Shown: positions 18,185 to 27,391, numbered from the stretch's first letter. The stretch: DNA of 64,000 nt from Suilimivivens sp045586385 (GCA_045586385.1 JAZNAE010000005.1:1-64000); one strand, 5' to 3'. Notes: a model not told the origin generated them from the letters alone. Made by a program: numbers and translations.

Positions 18185-19495
18185 ATGAATATAATTTTAT
18201 TATCCGGCGGTAGCGGAAAGCGTTTGTGGCCGCTATCTAATGACATTCGATCCAAACAGTTTATTAAAATATTTAAAACACAGGATGGTGAATATGAATC
18301 CATGGTGCAGAGAGTTTACAGACAGATTCGCTCCGTGGATCAGGATGCAACCGTAACGATAGCAACCTCTAAGACACAGGTTTCATCCATTCATAATCAG
18401 CTTGGAAGTGGCGTGGGCGTTTGTGTAGAACCTTGCAGAAGAGATACTTTTCCGGCTATAGCGCTTGCCACCACTTATTTGCATGATGTGATGGGCGTGC
18501 CGGAGGATGAGTCTGTTGTCGTTTGCCCCGTGGACCCTTATGTGAACCGGGATTATTTTGAGGCAGTACAGAAACTTGGCGAACTTGCAAAAACGGGAGA
18601 CGCCAATTTGGTTTTAATGGGGATTGAACCTACCTATCCCAGCGAAAAATATGGGTATATTATTCCGGAAGGCAAGGAAAATGTCAGCAAGGTGCAGACC
18701 TTTAAAGAAAAGCCGGATGAGGAAACCGCAAAGAGTTACATTGCACAAGGGGCGCTTTGGAACGGCGGCGTTTTTGCATACAAATTGAAATATGTACTGC
18801 AAAAGGCACATGAACTGATTGATTATACAGATTATCATGATTTATTCCTTAAGTATGAAAGTCTTAATAAAATAAGCTTTGACTATGCGGTGGTAGAGAA
18901 GGAAGATAACATTCAGGTAATGCGCTTCTCCGGACAGTGGAAGGATTTAGGGACATGGAATACCTTGACAGAAGCAATGGAAGAAGCAAGCATCGGAGAG
19001 GCTATTTTGAATGACAGGTGTGAAAATGTGCATGTCATTAACGAATTGGATGTGCCGATTCTTTGTATGGGACTTAAGGATGTGGTGGTATCTGCCAGTG
19101 CGGAAGGTATTTTGGTATCCGATAAGGACCAATCCAGTTATATTAAGCCTTTTGTAGATAAAATAGATAAGCAGATTATGTTTGCGGACAAGTCATGGGG
19201 GAATTTTAGGGTACTTGATGTAGAAGAAGAAAGCATGACCATCAAGGTTACCTTAAATCCGGGACATGGTATGAATTATCACAGCCATGCAAGAAGAGAT
19301 GAAGTCTGGAATGTGATTTCCGGAAGCGGAAGAGCTGTTATTGACGGTCAGAGCATGCAGGTAAAGGCCGGGGATGTACTTACCATGCAGGCAGGCTGTA
19401 AGCATACGATTTTTGCCGAGACAGAACTGAAGATGATAGAAGTACAGCTTGGTAGGGATATTTCCGTGCATGATAAGAAAAAGCATGAATTATAA
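18185..19495 (+). CDS. manC: Mannose-1-phosphate guanylyltransferase with C-terminal cupin
   Basis: 436 residues from the ATG at 18185 (a TTG five codons earlier is possible). The N-terminal nucleotidyltransferase has LLSGGSGKRLWPLSND and FKEKP, the signature of GDP-mannose pyrophosphorylases. The C-terminal ~110 residues form a type II phosphomannose-isomerase-like cupin (NYHSHARRDEVWNVISGSG, VKAGDVLTM). It makes GDP-mannose from mannose-1-P and GTP. The protein is ~40 residues shorter than most bifunctional enzymes, so isomerase activity is uncertain. Its place beside three membrane glycosyltransferases and ugd supports nucleotide-sugar supply for a surface glycan. Confidence 0.88.
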   Translation: MNIILLSGGSGKRLWPLSNDIRSKQFIKIFKTQDGEYESMVQRVYRQIRSVDQDATVTIATSKTQVSSIHNQLGSGVGVCVEPCRRDTFPAIALATTYLHDVMGVPEDESVVVCPVDPYVNRDYFEAVQKLGELAKTGDANLVLMGIEPTYPSEKYGYIIPEGKENVSKVQTFKEKPDEETAKSYIAQGALWNGGVFAYKLKYVLQKAHELIDYTDYHDLFLKYESLNKISFDYAVVEKEDNIQVMRFSGQWKDLGTWNTLTEAMEEASIGEAILNDRCENVHVINELDVPILCMGLKDVVVSASAEGILVSDKDQSSYIKPFVDKIDKQIMFADKSWGNFRVLDVEEESMTIKVTLNPGHGMNYHSHARRDEVWNVISGSGRAVIDGQSMQVKAGDVLTMQAGCKHTIFAETELKMIEVQLGRDISVHDKKKHEL

Positions 19496-19516
19496 AAAGT
19501 GTGAGGTATAAACAGG

Positions 19517-20827
19517 ATGAAAATAGCAGTAGCAGGAACCGGTTATGTAGGTTTGGTCGCAGGTGTATGTTTTGCGGAAATGGGATATGACGTAACCTGC
19601 GTGGATGTGGACGAAAAGAAAGTGGAGACCATGCGTCAGGGAATATCACCCATCTACGAAGACGGATTGGAAGAATTGATGCAGAAGAACAATGCAAGAG
19701 GAACTTTGCATTATACAACAGATTATAAGGCCGCATATAAAGACGCCGATGCCATTTTTATCGGAGTGGGAACACCTGAGATGCCGGACGGAAGTGCAAA
19801 CTTAAGTTACATTGCTACAGTTTCCAGGCAGATTGCCGAAAATGTTGAAAAAGACTGTCTTGTAGTGGTGAAGTCTACGGTGCCTGTGGGAACAAATGAT
19901 AAAGTAGAACAGTTTATTAAAGATTTCCTGGTGCATGATGTAAGAGTGGAGGTCGCATCCAATCCGGAATTTTTGGCACAGGGTACGGCAGTTCATGATA
20001 CGCTTCATGCAGCGAGAATTATTATCGGAACGGAAAGTAAAGAAGCAGAAGCTCTTCTTATGAAAATATATGAACCTTTTGGAATTCCTATCGTATCCGT
20101 AAAGAGACGTTCCGCAGAAATGATTAAATATGCAAGCAATGATTTTCTTGCATTAAAGATTTCTTATATGAATGATATTGCAAACTTGTGTGAGCTGGTT
20201 GGTGCTGACATTACCGATGTTGCAAAAGGGATGAGCTATGATGAGAGAATCGGTTCCAGATTTTTAAATGCCGGGATCGGATATGGTGGCAGTTGTTTTC
20301 CGAAGGATACCAAAGCACTTAAGTTTCTTGCAAAGGAACACGGGTATCAGCTTCGTACAGTAGAAGCCTGTGTGGCGGTAAATGCAGATCAGAAAACCCG
20401 TTTGTTTGAAAAAGCAAAAGAACGAATGATTTCTTTCAGCGGACTGAAAGTGGCAGTTCTTGGTCTTACCTTTAAAGCGGGAACTGATGATTTGAGAGAA
20501 GCACCTTCCATTGACAACATTAAACTGCTTTTAGAAAACGGAGCAGATATTTATGCCTTTGACCCGAAAGGTACTGCGAGAGCAAAGCAGATTTTTCCGG
20601 AAGGAAAGGCAGATAAAGGAACCATGAATTATGTATCTTCTCCGAAAGAAGCATTGGACGGTGCCAACATTTGTTTTGTATTTACCGAATGGAAAGAAAT
20701 GAAGGAACTTACGCCTGCACAGTTTAAAGAATATATGCATACACCGCTTGTGTACGACGGACGTAATCTTTATGTACCGGATGAAATGAAACAGGCAGGA
20801 GTGGAATATTACAGCATAGGAAGATAA
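19517..20827 (+). CDS. ugd: UDP-glucose 6-dehydrogenase
   Basis: 436 residues. N-terminal NAD-binding motif GTGYVGLVAG, central helix, and C-terminal UDP-sugar domain. The catalytic Cys is at residue 260 in GYGGSCFPKDTKAL, and the conserved GLTFKAGTDDLREAPS follows. It oxidises UDP-glucose to UDP-glucuronate with two NAD+, supplying acidic sugars for polysaccharide. It lies 21 bp after manC, in one unit. GDP-mannose dehydrogenase is related, but the length and overall pattern favour UDP-glucose. Confidence 0.92.
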   Translation: MKIAVAGTGYVGLVAGVCFAEMGYDVTCVDVDEKKVETMRQGISPIYEDGLEELMQKNNARGTLHYTTDYKAAYKDADAIFIGVGTPEMPDGSANLSYIATVSRQIAENVEKDCLVVVKSTVPVGTNDKVEQFIKDFLVHDVRVEVASNPEFLAQGTAVHDTLHAARIIIGTESKEAEALLMKIYEPFGIPIVSVKRRSAEMIKYASNDFLALKISYMNDIANLCELVGADITDVAKGMSYDERIGSRFLNAGIGYGGSCFPKDTKALKFLAKEHGYQLRTVEACVAVNADQKTRLFEKAKERMISFSGLKVAVLGLTFKAGTDDLREAPSIDNIKLLLENGADIYAFDPKGTARAKQIFPEGKADKGTMNYVSSPKEALDGANICFVFTEWKEMKELTPAQFKEYMHTPLVYDGRNLYVPDEMKQAGVEYYSIGR

Positions 20828-20854
20828 TTTTTTAGAAAATTTTAGAAAATACTA

Positions 20855-20883
20855 TTGCTTTCCTAAAAAAACGGTGCTAATAT
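20855..20883 (+). promoter_or_regulatory. Promoter of the rimP-nusA-infB operon
   Basis: TTGCTT (20855-20860), a 17-bp spacer and TAATAT (20878-20883). The transcription start would be near 20890, just upstream of the leader hairpin. Confidence 0.6.
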
Positions 20884-20910
20884 AAAGAAGAATTAAATAA
20901 TGATTACTGG

Positions 20911-20940
20911 AAAGTGGACTGGCAAGTCCACTTTTTTGTT
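20911..20940 (+). terminator. Intrinsic terminator/attenuator in the rimP leader
   Basis: A perfect 10-bp stem, AAAGTGGACT with AGTCCACTTT, with a GGCA loop and six T's then GTT. It lies between the operon promoter and the rimP ribosome binding site (GCGAGGTGAGAGA), so it would attenuate the whole operon instead of ending an upstream one. In B. subtilis NusA is reported to control its own operon through NusA-dependent leader termination; the same use here is inference. Confidence 0.75.
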
Positions 20941-20953
20941 GCGAGGTGAGAGA

Positions 20954-21421
20954 ATGTCAAAAAGGGAAACCTATGAAGCAAAGACAGAAGAATTACTTTT
21001 GCCGATTGTAGAAAAATACGGTGTGGAAATCTATGACGTTGAATATGTCAAAGAAGGAAGCGACTGGTATTTACGCGCTTACATCGACAAAAAAGAAGGT
21101 GTCAACATTAATGACTGCGAAGCAGTCAGCCGGGCACTGTCGGATGAATTGGATAAGGCAGACTATATTGAGGATGCTTATATATTGGAGGTAAGCAGTC
21201 CGGGACTTGGAAGGGCATTAAAGAAGGATAAGCATTTACAAAAAAGTCTTGGCGAGCTTGTGGAACTGAAAACCTATAAGCAGATAAGCGGCACTAAGGA
21301 ATTTGAAGGAATTCTAAAATCTTTTGATGAAAAGCAAATTGTGTTGGAAACAGAAGCTGGCGGGGAAATGATATTTGAAAGAAATGATATTGCAGCTATC
21401 AGGCTGGCATTTGATTTTTAA
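20954..21421 (+). CDS. rimP: Ribosome maturation factor RimP
   Basis: 155 residues from the ATG at 20954, behind GAGGTGAGAGA; an upstream in-frame ATG lies in the leader hairpin region and is rejected. The two-domain RimP pattern is clear: LLLPIVEKYGVEIYDVEYVKEG, then NINDCEAVSRALSDELD and LEVSSPGLGRALKK, then an SH3-like C-terminus. It acts in 30S subunit maturation. First gene of the nusA-infB operon; nusA starts 47 bp downstream. Confidence 0.95.
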   Translation: MSKRETYEAKTEELLLPIVEKYGVEIYDVEYVKEGSDWYLRAYIDKKEGVNINDCEAVSRALSDELDKADYIEDAYILEVSSPGLGRALKKDKHLQKSLGELVELKTYKQISGTKEFEGILKSFDEKQIVLETEAGGEMIFERNDIAAIRLAFDF

Positions 21422-21468
21422 AAAATAGCTGGTTTACGTAAAGGTAAACGGAAAGGGATAAGGGAAAA

Positions 21469-22635
21469 ATGAACAAAGAATTAATGGAAGCACTGGATAT
21501 TTTAGAAAAGGAGAAAGAAATCAGCAAGGAAACATTGTTTGAAGCAATTGAAAATTCACTGATTACTGCTTGTAAAAATCATTTTGGCAAGTCCGATAAT
21601 GTAAAGGTGGAAATTGACAGAGAAACATGTGATTTCCTTTGCTATGCAGAGAAGGAAGTAGTAGAAGATGTAGAAGATGATTGTTTGCAAATTTCTCTTG
21701 ATGATGCACAGAAGGTGAAATCCGATGCAAAAGTGGGAGATATCTTAAATGTAGAGATCAAATCCAAAGAGTTTGGACGTATTGCGACACAGAATGCAAA
21801 GAATGTTATTTTGCAGAAAATCAGAGAAGAAGAAAGAAGTGTTATCTATAATCAGTATTTTGAAAAAGAAAAAGATGTTGTAACAGGTATTGTACAGCGT
21901 TATGTAGGAAAAAACATCAGCATTAACTTAGGTAAAGCTGACGGTATTTTAAATGAAAGTGAGCAGGTAAAGGGTGAATACTTTAAACCTACCGAAAGAA
22001 TTAAGGTATATATTTTAGAAGTAAAGAATACACCTAAGGGACCCAGAATATTAGTAAGCCGTACACATCCTGAACTTGTTAAGAGATTATTTGAATCTGA
22101 AGTAACTGAAATTAAGGATGGAACTGTTGAAATCATGAGCATTGCCCGTGAAGCAGGAAGCAGAACAAAGATGGCAGTCCGTACCACAAATCCTAACGTA
22201 GACGCAGTCGGCGCCTGTGTAGGTTTAAATGGTGCAAGAGTAAACTCCATTGTAGAAGAACTTCGCGGTGAAAAGATTGATATCATTAACTGGGATGAAA
22301 ATCCCGGTAACCTGATTCAGAATGCATTATCACCTGCTAAGATTGTTGCAGTGTTTGCAGATCCTGATGAAAAGACTGCTAAGGTAGTTGTTCCCGATTA
22401 CCAGTTATCACTTGCAATCGGTAAAGAAGGACAGAATGCCAGACTTGCAGCAAGACTTACCGGTTATAAGATTGATATTAAGAGTGAAACACAGGCGAAA
22501 GATGCTCCCGGATTCCGTTATGAAGATTATATGGATGAGTACGATGAGTACGATGAATATGATGAGTACGAAGAGGGTGAATACGAAGAAGATTACGAGG
22601 GATATGAAGAAGCAGAAGATGGCGACCTTGCATAA
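21469..22635 (+). CDS. nusA: Transcription termination/antitermination factor NusA
   Basis: 388 residues. An N-terminal RNA-polymerase-binding domain (~1-125) is followed by an S1 domain (~130-200) and two KH domains (GLNGARVNSIVEELRGEKIDI; AIGKEGQNARLAARLTGY). The enterobacterial C-terminal repeats are missing, as is usual in Firmicutes. It ends in an extremely acidic tail of Asp-Glu-Tyr repeats encoded by a 9-bp tandem repeat. It binds RNA polymerase and RNA and modulates pausing and termination. RBS is GAAAGGGATAAGGG. Confidence 0.96.
   Translation: MNKELMEALDILEKEKEISKETLFEAIENSLITACKNHFGKSDNVKVEIDRETCDFLCYAEKEVVEDVEDDCLQISLDDAQKVKSDAKVGDILNVEIKSKEFGRIATQNAKNVILQKIREEERSVIYNQYFEKEKDVVTGIVQRYVGKNISINLGKADGILNESEQVKGEYFKPTERIKVYILEVKNTPKGPRILVSRTHPELVKRLFESEVTEIKDGTVEIMSIAREAGSRTKMAVRTTNPNVDAVGACVGLNGARVNSIVEELRGEKIDIINWDENPGNLIQNALSPAKIVAVFADPDEKTAKVVVPDYQLSLAIGKEGQNARLAARLTGYKIDIKSETQAKDAPGFRYEDYMDEYDEYDEYDEYEEGEYEEDYEGYEEAEDGDLA
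22534..22569 (+). repeat. 9-bp tandem repeat in the nusA 3' end
   Basis: Four consecutive units of GATGAGTAC (third unit GATGAATAT) encode Asp-Glu-Tyr four times in the acidic NusA tail. Copy number could vary in frame by slippage. Confidence 0.9.
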
Positions 22636-22650
22636 GAAAGGAGCATCCGT

Positions 22651-22920
22651 ATGACAAAGAAAATTCCCTTAAGACAATGTGTGGGCTGCGGTGAAATGAA
22701 AAGCAAAAAGGAAATGATGCGCGTTTTAAAGACACCGGAGGAGACAATTGTTTTAGATAAAACAGGCAAGAAAAACGGCAGAGGTGCTTATCTTTGCATG
22801 GAAAAGGAATGTCTGTTAAAGGCAAGAAAAAATAAAGGATTGGAACGGTCTTTTAAGATGAGTATTCCAAATGAAGTCTATGACAGTCTTGAAAAGGAGT
22901 TTGATGAAGAGAATGGATAA
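22651..22920 (+). CDS. ylxR: YlxR family RNA-binding protein (RnpM)
   Basis: 89 residues of the DUF448/YlxR family: RQCVGCGEMKSKKEMMRV at the N-terminus and GRGAYLCMEKECLLKARK in the middle. Homologues in this operon bind RNA; B. subtilis YlxR (RnpM) interacts with the RNase P RNA. It lies 15 bp after nusA and is overlapped by the next gene. Confidence 0.93.
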   Translation: MTKKIPLRQCVGCGEMKSKKEMMRVLKTPEETIVLDKTGKKNGRGAYLCMEKECLLKARKNKGLERSFKMSIPNEVYDSLEKEFDEENG

Positions 22921-23233
22921 AATCTTATCCCTTTTAGGCCTGGCAGCCAGAGGAAGAAATCTGGTGAGCGGAGAGTTTTCTACAGAAAAAGCAGTAAAGG
23001 AAGGAAAAGCAGCACTTGTTATTATCGGAACAGATGCATCTGATAATACAAAAAAGATGTTCACCAACATGTGCAATTATCGAAGTATACCGATTTATTT
23101 TTACAGTACAAAGGAAGATATGGGCAGGGCAATCGGTAAGCAGATGAGAGCATCGGTTGCAGTGACTGATTTCGGGATGGCGGCAAATATAGAGAAACAT
23201 TTGGATGCATTAAAAGAAGACGGAGGTAAATAA
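22904..23233 (+). CDS. ylxQ: L7Ae-like ribosomal/K-turn-binding protein YlxQ
   Basis: 109 residues. The start is ATG 22904 (AAAAGGAG 4-5 nt upstream), overlapping ylxR by 17 bp; ATG 22913 (MDKILSLLGLAARGR) is the alternative. The L7Ae fold is recognisable from LSLLGLAARGRNLVSGEFS, ALVIIGTDASDNTKK and the YFYSTKEDMGRAIGK segment. Homologues bind RNA K-turns. It lies between ylxR and infB as in other Firmicutes. Confidence 0.9.
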   Translation: MKRMDKILSLLGLAARGRNLVSGEFSTEKAVKEGKAALVIIGTDASDNTKKMFTNMCNYRSIPIYFYSTKEDMGRAIGKQMRASVAVTDFGMAANIEKHLDALKEDGGK

Positions 23234-26038
23234 ATGGCAAAAATGAAAGTACATGAACTTGCAAAAGAGTTGAATATACAAAGCAAAGAAGTGATTACCT
23301 TTTTACAAGAAAAAGGTTTTGAAGTAAAGGCAGCGCAGTCTTCCGTAGAGGATGATGCGATTGCTCTTGTAAAAAAGAATTTCGGGCAGGAAACTTCCAA
23401 GGCGGAAGAAAATGCGGCTGCAAAAGAACAACCGAAGCAGGCACCCGTCAAGGCACCTGCTAAGGCACCTGCTGAGTCAGAAGAAAAAGCAGAAGCAGCA
23501 GTTCCTGTAGCAAAACCTGCAGCAGAAAAGACTGAGGAAGCACCCAAAAAGAAAAAGAAAATTATTTTTGTAAGCAATCCTCATAACAGTAATATTCCCG
23601 GGCAGCGTCTTTCCGGTGGTGAAAGACGTCCCATGCAGGGACAAAATCAGGGAAGCAGACCTCAGGCACAGGGAAATCGTCAAGGTCAGGGAAGAGCACA
23701 AGAGGCACCGCATAAAATTATCAGACCGCTTACAGCCCCCACTGCGCCGGATAATGTAAAACCGGATTTTAAAGAAAATGCAAGGAGAATGGAAAGCGAA
23801 AGAATCGCGGCAAAAAATGCGGCTATTCAAAAGGATAACAGAGATAATGCGCAGGCAGTTCAGGCGCCTAAAGCACCCGTAAGAGAAGAAAGAGTCACAA
23901 GAAATGAGAGAAATACAGGAAAGAGTAATTCCTTCGGCAATCGCCAAGGTGCTACAGGCGGCAGGAATGATTACCGCGATGGCGGCAATCATCAAGGCGG
24001 TGGCAGGCCTAATCAGGGTGGTCAGCGTCCTGAAAGAGCAAACGGCGGGCAGGACAATCGATTTAAGAAAGGTGAAAAGCCCGGTAAGAGCTTTGTTTCA
24101 GAAACTCCGGTTAAGGATCTTGAAAAGCCCAGAGCAGATGAAAAGCGCAGAAGCAATCAGGATCGTGACAAGAAATCAAGAAAAGATTTCATTTATGAAG
24201 AGGATGATGTAGCAGTAAAGGGCAAAAACAAAGCAGGAAAATTCATTAAGCCGGAGAAGAAAGTGGAAGCAGTGGTTGAGGAGCAGATTAAGGTAATTAC
24301 CATTCCTGAGGCACTTACCATTAAAGATCTTGCCGACAAGATGAAAATGCAGCCCTCCGTAATTATTAAAAAGTTATTTTTACAGGGACAGATTGTAACC
24401 GTTAACTCTGAAATTTCCTTTGAAGATGCTGAAAATATTGCAATCGAATATGAAATCATTTGTGAGAAGGAAGTAAAGGTTGACGTGATTGAAGAACTCT
24501 TAAAAGAAGAGGATGAGGCAGAAGAAAACTTAGAAAACAGACCACCTGTAATTTGTGTTATGGGTCATGTTGATCATGGTAAAACTTCCCTTCTTGATGC
24601 AATCCGTAAAACAAATGTAACGGATAAAGAAGCCGGAGGTATTACACAGCACATAGGTGCGTATACTGTAACTATAAACGGACAGACTATTACCTTCCTT
24701 GACACACCGGGACATGAAGCATTTACTGCTATGCGTATGCGTGGTGCAAATGCAACAGTTATCGCTATCCTTGTTGTTGCTGCTGATGATGGTGTAATGC
24801 CGCAGACAGTGGAAGCGATCAATCATGCTAAGGCTGCAGGTATCGAAATTATTGTAGCAGTAAATAAGATTGATAAGCCCAGTGCAAACATTGACAGAGT
24901 AAAACAGGAAATGACAGAGTACGAACTCATTCCTGTAGATTGGGGCGGAAGCACAGAATTTGTACCTGTATCCGCAAAATCAGGGGAAGGTATTGAAGAC
25001 CTTCTTGAAACCATTCTTCTTACCGCAGAAATCTTAGAACTGAAAGCAAATCCTGACAGAAGAGCAAGAGGTCTTGTAATCGAAGCTGAGCTTGATAAGG
25101 GACGCGGTCCTGTTGCAACGGTATTAGTACAGAAGGGTACTTTGCATGTAGGAGATTTTATTTCTGCAGGAGCAAGTCACGGTAAAGTAAGAGCCATGGT
25201 AGACGATAAGGGAAGAAGAGTAAAAGAAGCAACGCCTTCTACACCTGTCGAAATTTTAGGCCTTTCCGATGTGCCCAGTGCAGGCGAAGTATTTATTGCA
25301 CATGAAAGTGATAAGGTTGCGAAATCCTATGCAGAAACTTATCTGGCACAGAACAAAGAAAAAATGCTGGAAGAAACAAAAGCCAAAATGTCTCTTGATG
25401 ATTTGTTTACCCAGATTCAGGCAGGCAATCTGAAAGAACTTAATATTATTGTAAAAGCAGACGTTCAAGGTAGTGTTGAGGCTGTAAAGCAGAGCCTTAT
25501 GAAGTTATCTAACGAAGAAGTTGTGGTGAAGTGTATCCACGGCGGAGTTGGTGCGATCAACGAATCCGACGTAACACTTGCATCTGCATCAAATGCGATT
25601 ATTATCGGATTTAACGTACGTCCCGATGTGACAGCAAAGACCATTGCAGAACGTGAAGGTGTAGATGTAAAACTGTATAAGGTTATCTATCAGGCAATTG
25701 AAGATATTGAAGCAGCCATGAAGGGTATGCTTGATCCTATTTTCGAAGAAAAAGTAATCGGTCATGCGGAAGTAAGACAGATCTTCAAAGCATCTGCAGT
25801 AGGTAACATTGCAGGTTCTTACGTACTTGACGGTATCTTCCAAAGAGGTTGTAAGGTTCGTATTACCAGAGAAGGCGAACAGATTTATGAAGGTGAACTT
25901 GCATCCTTAAAGCGTTTCAAGGACGATGTGAAGGAAGTAAAAGCAGGATTTGAATGTGGTCTTGTATTTGAAGGTTTTGACCGGATGCAGGAATTTGATA
26001 TTGTGGAAGCTTATATTATGGTGGAGGTTCCCAGGTGA
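23234..26038 (+). CDS. infB: Translation initiation factor IF-2
   Basis: 934 residues. Starts directly after the ylxQ stop. A short N-terminal IF2N domain (~1-55) is followed by ~250 residues of low-complexity linker rich in Ala/Lys/Glu, then Gly/Arg/Gln. A second IF2N (~370-420) precedes the GTPase domain with G1 GHVDHGKT at 444-451, DTPGHEAF and NKIDKP; C-terminal beta barrels and the IF2 C2 domain follow. It positions fMet-tRNA on the 30S subunit with GTP. The linker accounts for the larger size than B. subtilis IF-2. Confidence 0.98.
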   Translation: MAKMKVHELAKELNIQSKEVITFLQEKGFEVKAAQSSVEDDAIALVKKNFGQETSKAEENAAAKEQPKQAPVKAPAKAPAESEEKAEAAVPVAKPAAEKTEEAPKKKKKIIFVSNPHNSNIPGQRLSGGERRPMQGQNQGSRPQAQGNRQGQGRAQEAPHKIIRPLTAPTAPDNVKPDFKENARRMESERIAAKNAAIQKDNRDNAQAVQAPKAPVREERVTRNERNTGKSNSFGNRQGATGGRNDYRDGGNHQGGGRPNQGGQRPERANGGQDNRFKKGEKPGKSFVSETPVKDLEKPRADEKRRSNQDRDKKSRKDFIYEEDDVAVKGKNKAGKFIKPEKKVEAVVEEQIKVITIPEALTIKDLADKMKMQPSVIIKKLFLQGQIVTVNSEISFEDAENIAIEYEIICEKEVKVDVIEELLKEEDEAEENLENRPPVICVMGHVDHGKTSLLDAIRKTNVTDKEAGGITQHIGAYTVTINGQTITFLDTPGHEAFTAMRMRGANATVIAILVVAADDGVMPQTVEAINHAKAAGIEIIVAVNKIDKPSANIDRVKQEMTEYELIPVDWGGSTEFVPVSAKSGEGIEDLLETILLTAEILELKANPDRRARGLVIEAELDKGRGPVATVLVQKGTLHVGDFISAGASHGKVRAMVDDKGRRVKEATPSTPVEILGLSDVPSAGEVFIAHESDKVAKSYAETYLAQNKEKMLEETKAKMSLDDLFTQIQAGNLKELNIIVKADVQGSVEAVKQSLMKLSNEEVVVKCIHGGVGAINESDVTLASASNAIIIGFNVRPDVTAKTIAEREGVDVKLYKVIYQAIEDIEAAMKGMLDPIFEEKVIGHAEVRQIFKASAVGNIAGSYVLDGIFQRGCKVRITREGEQIYEGELASLKRFKDDVKEVKAGFECGLVFEGFDRMQEFDIVEAYIMVEVPR

Positions 26039-26403
26039 GAAAAAACAGTATGAAAAATACCCGTATTAACGGGGAGGTGCAAAGAGTACTTGCTGAAGTA
26101 ATCAGGGGTGAAATTAAAGATCCAAGAATCAGTCCGCTCACCTCAGTGGTAGCAGTAGAGGTTGCACCTGATTTGAAAACCTGCAAGGCATGGATTAGTG
26201 TATACGGAGATGAGCAGGTGATTTCGGATACTCTGGCGGGACTTAAGAGCGCAGAGGGATATATCAAAAATCAGCTTGCCAAGAAAATTAACCTTCGTAA
26301 CACACCGGAAATCCGGTTTATCGTTGATGAATCCATCGCTTACGGTGTAAGAATGTCAAAGCTAATTGATGATGTAATCAGTAATGACAACCGTGAAGAA
26401 TAG
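26035..26403 (+). CDS. rbfA: Ribosome-binding factor A
   Basis: 122 residues from GTG 26035, which overlaps the infB stop by 4 bp and has GGAGG 7 nt upstream; ATG 26050 is a second option. The single KH-like RbfA domain shows RINGEVQRVLAEVIRGEIKDPR, APDLKTCKAWISVYG and a C-terminal PEIRFIVDESIAYG. It acts in late 30S maturation near the 16S rRNA 5' end. Fixed neighbour of infB in bacteria. Confidence 0.95.
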   Translation: MRKNSMKNTRINGEVQRVLAEVIRGEIKDPRISPLTSVVAVEVAPDLKTCKAWISVYGDEQVISDTLAGLKSAEGYIKNQLAKKINLRNTPEIRFIVDESIAYGVRMSKLIDDVISNDNREE

Positions 26404-26412
26404 GGAGTGTCT

Positions 26413-27363
26413 ATGAATATTTTTGAAGAAGTAAATGGTGCAAAAACCATTGCTATCAGTGGTCATATCAGACCGGACGGAGACTGTGTAGGCTCCGTTA
26501 TGGGACTTTATCTGTATTTAAAAAAGGTTTGTCCAAAAGCAAAGATTCAGGTTATGTTGGAAAAACCTGCTGATATTTTTTCCTGTATCGCGGGAGTTGA
26601 AGAAATAAACAGTGATTTCCGGTCAATAACAGACTGTTTTGATGTGTTTATTGCACTGGATTGCGAAAAATCAAGGTTGGGAGAAGCAGAAAAATTTTTT
26701 GACTTGGCCAGGAAGAAAATAAATATTGACCATCATATCAGCAATGCTGCGGGCTGCGGGGACATCAATTTTGTTGTACCCACAGCCAGCTCTGCAAGCG
26801 AACTGGTGTACAAGGTTTTGGAGGATAAATCCCAAATTGATGCAGAGATTGCCAAGGCACTGTACATAGGAATCATTCATGATACCGGTGTGTTCCAATA
26901 TTCCAATACCGCACCGGAAACATTAGAGATTGCGGCAAAACTGATTTCTTACGGTTTTGATTTCCCGAGGCTGATTGACAGTACTTTTTATGAGAAAACA
27001 TATGTACAGAATCAAATTATGGGAAGAGCATTATTGGAAAGTATTTTATTTATGGACGGCAAATGTATTGTCAGCATGATAGATAAGAAAACCATGGCTT
27101 TTTACAATGCAAAGCCCCATGACCTGGACGGAATCGTAAGCCAGCTTCGAAATACAAAGGGTGTGGAGTGTGCCATATTCATGTATGAAATTGGCTCATT
27201 GGAATATAAAGTAAGTCTTCGTTCAAACGGAGATCTTGATGTGGCAAAGGTTGCTTCCATATTTGGGGGCGGCGGTCATGTAAAGGCGGCAGGTGTGACC
27301 ATGCAGGGAACTTTCCATGATATTGTCAATAATTTATCGGCACAGATTGCAAAACAAATATAA
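26413..27363 (+). CDS. nrnA: NrnA-type DHH nanoRNase / pAp phosphatase
   Basis: 316 residues from ATG 26413 behind AGGGAG. The DHH domain carries GHIRPDGDCVGSVMGLY, ALDCEKSRLG and NIDHHISN; the DHHA1 domain near the C-terminus carries GGGGHVKAAG. Such proteins degrade 2-5 nt RNAs and dephosphorylate pAp. It sits between rbfA and truB, the usual Firmicutes order. Confidence 0.92.
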   Translation: MNIFEEVNGAKTIAISGHIRPDGDCVGSVMGLYLYLKKVCPKAKIQVMLEKPADIFSCIAGVEEINSDFRSITDCFDVFIALDCEKSRLGEAEKFFDLARKKINIDHHISNAAGCGDINFVVPTASSASELVYKVLEDKSQIDAEIAKALYIGIIHDTGVFQYSNTAPETLEIAAKLISYGFDFPRLIDSTFYEKTYVQNQIMGRALLESILFMDGKCIVSMIDKKTMAFYNAKPHDLDGIVSQLRNTKGVECAIFMYEIGSLEYKVSLRSNGDLDVAKVASIFGGGGHVKAAGVTMQGTFHDIVNNLSAQIAKQI

Positions 27364-27391
27364 AGCTTGCAAGAAAAGTCAGGAGAAGAAT

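Noticed and set aside
20900..20953. ATG/TTG starts upstream of rimP
   Set aside because: They lie in the leader terminator; ATG 20954 has GAGGTGAGAGA and gives normal RimP length.
23101..23577. 158-codon minus-strand Ala/Ser/Phe-rich frame
   Set aside because: It mirrors the repetitive Ala/Lys/Glu codons of the infB linker and the end of ylxQ; no recognisable domain.
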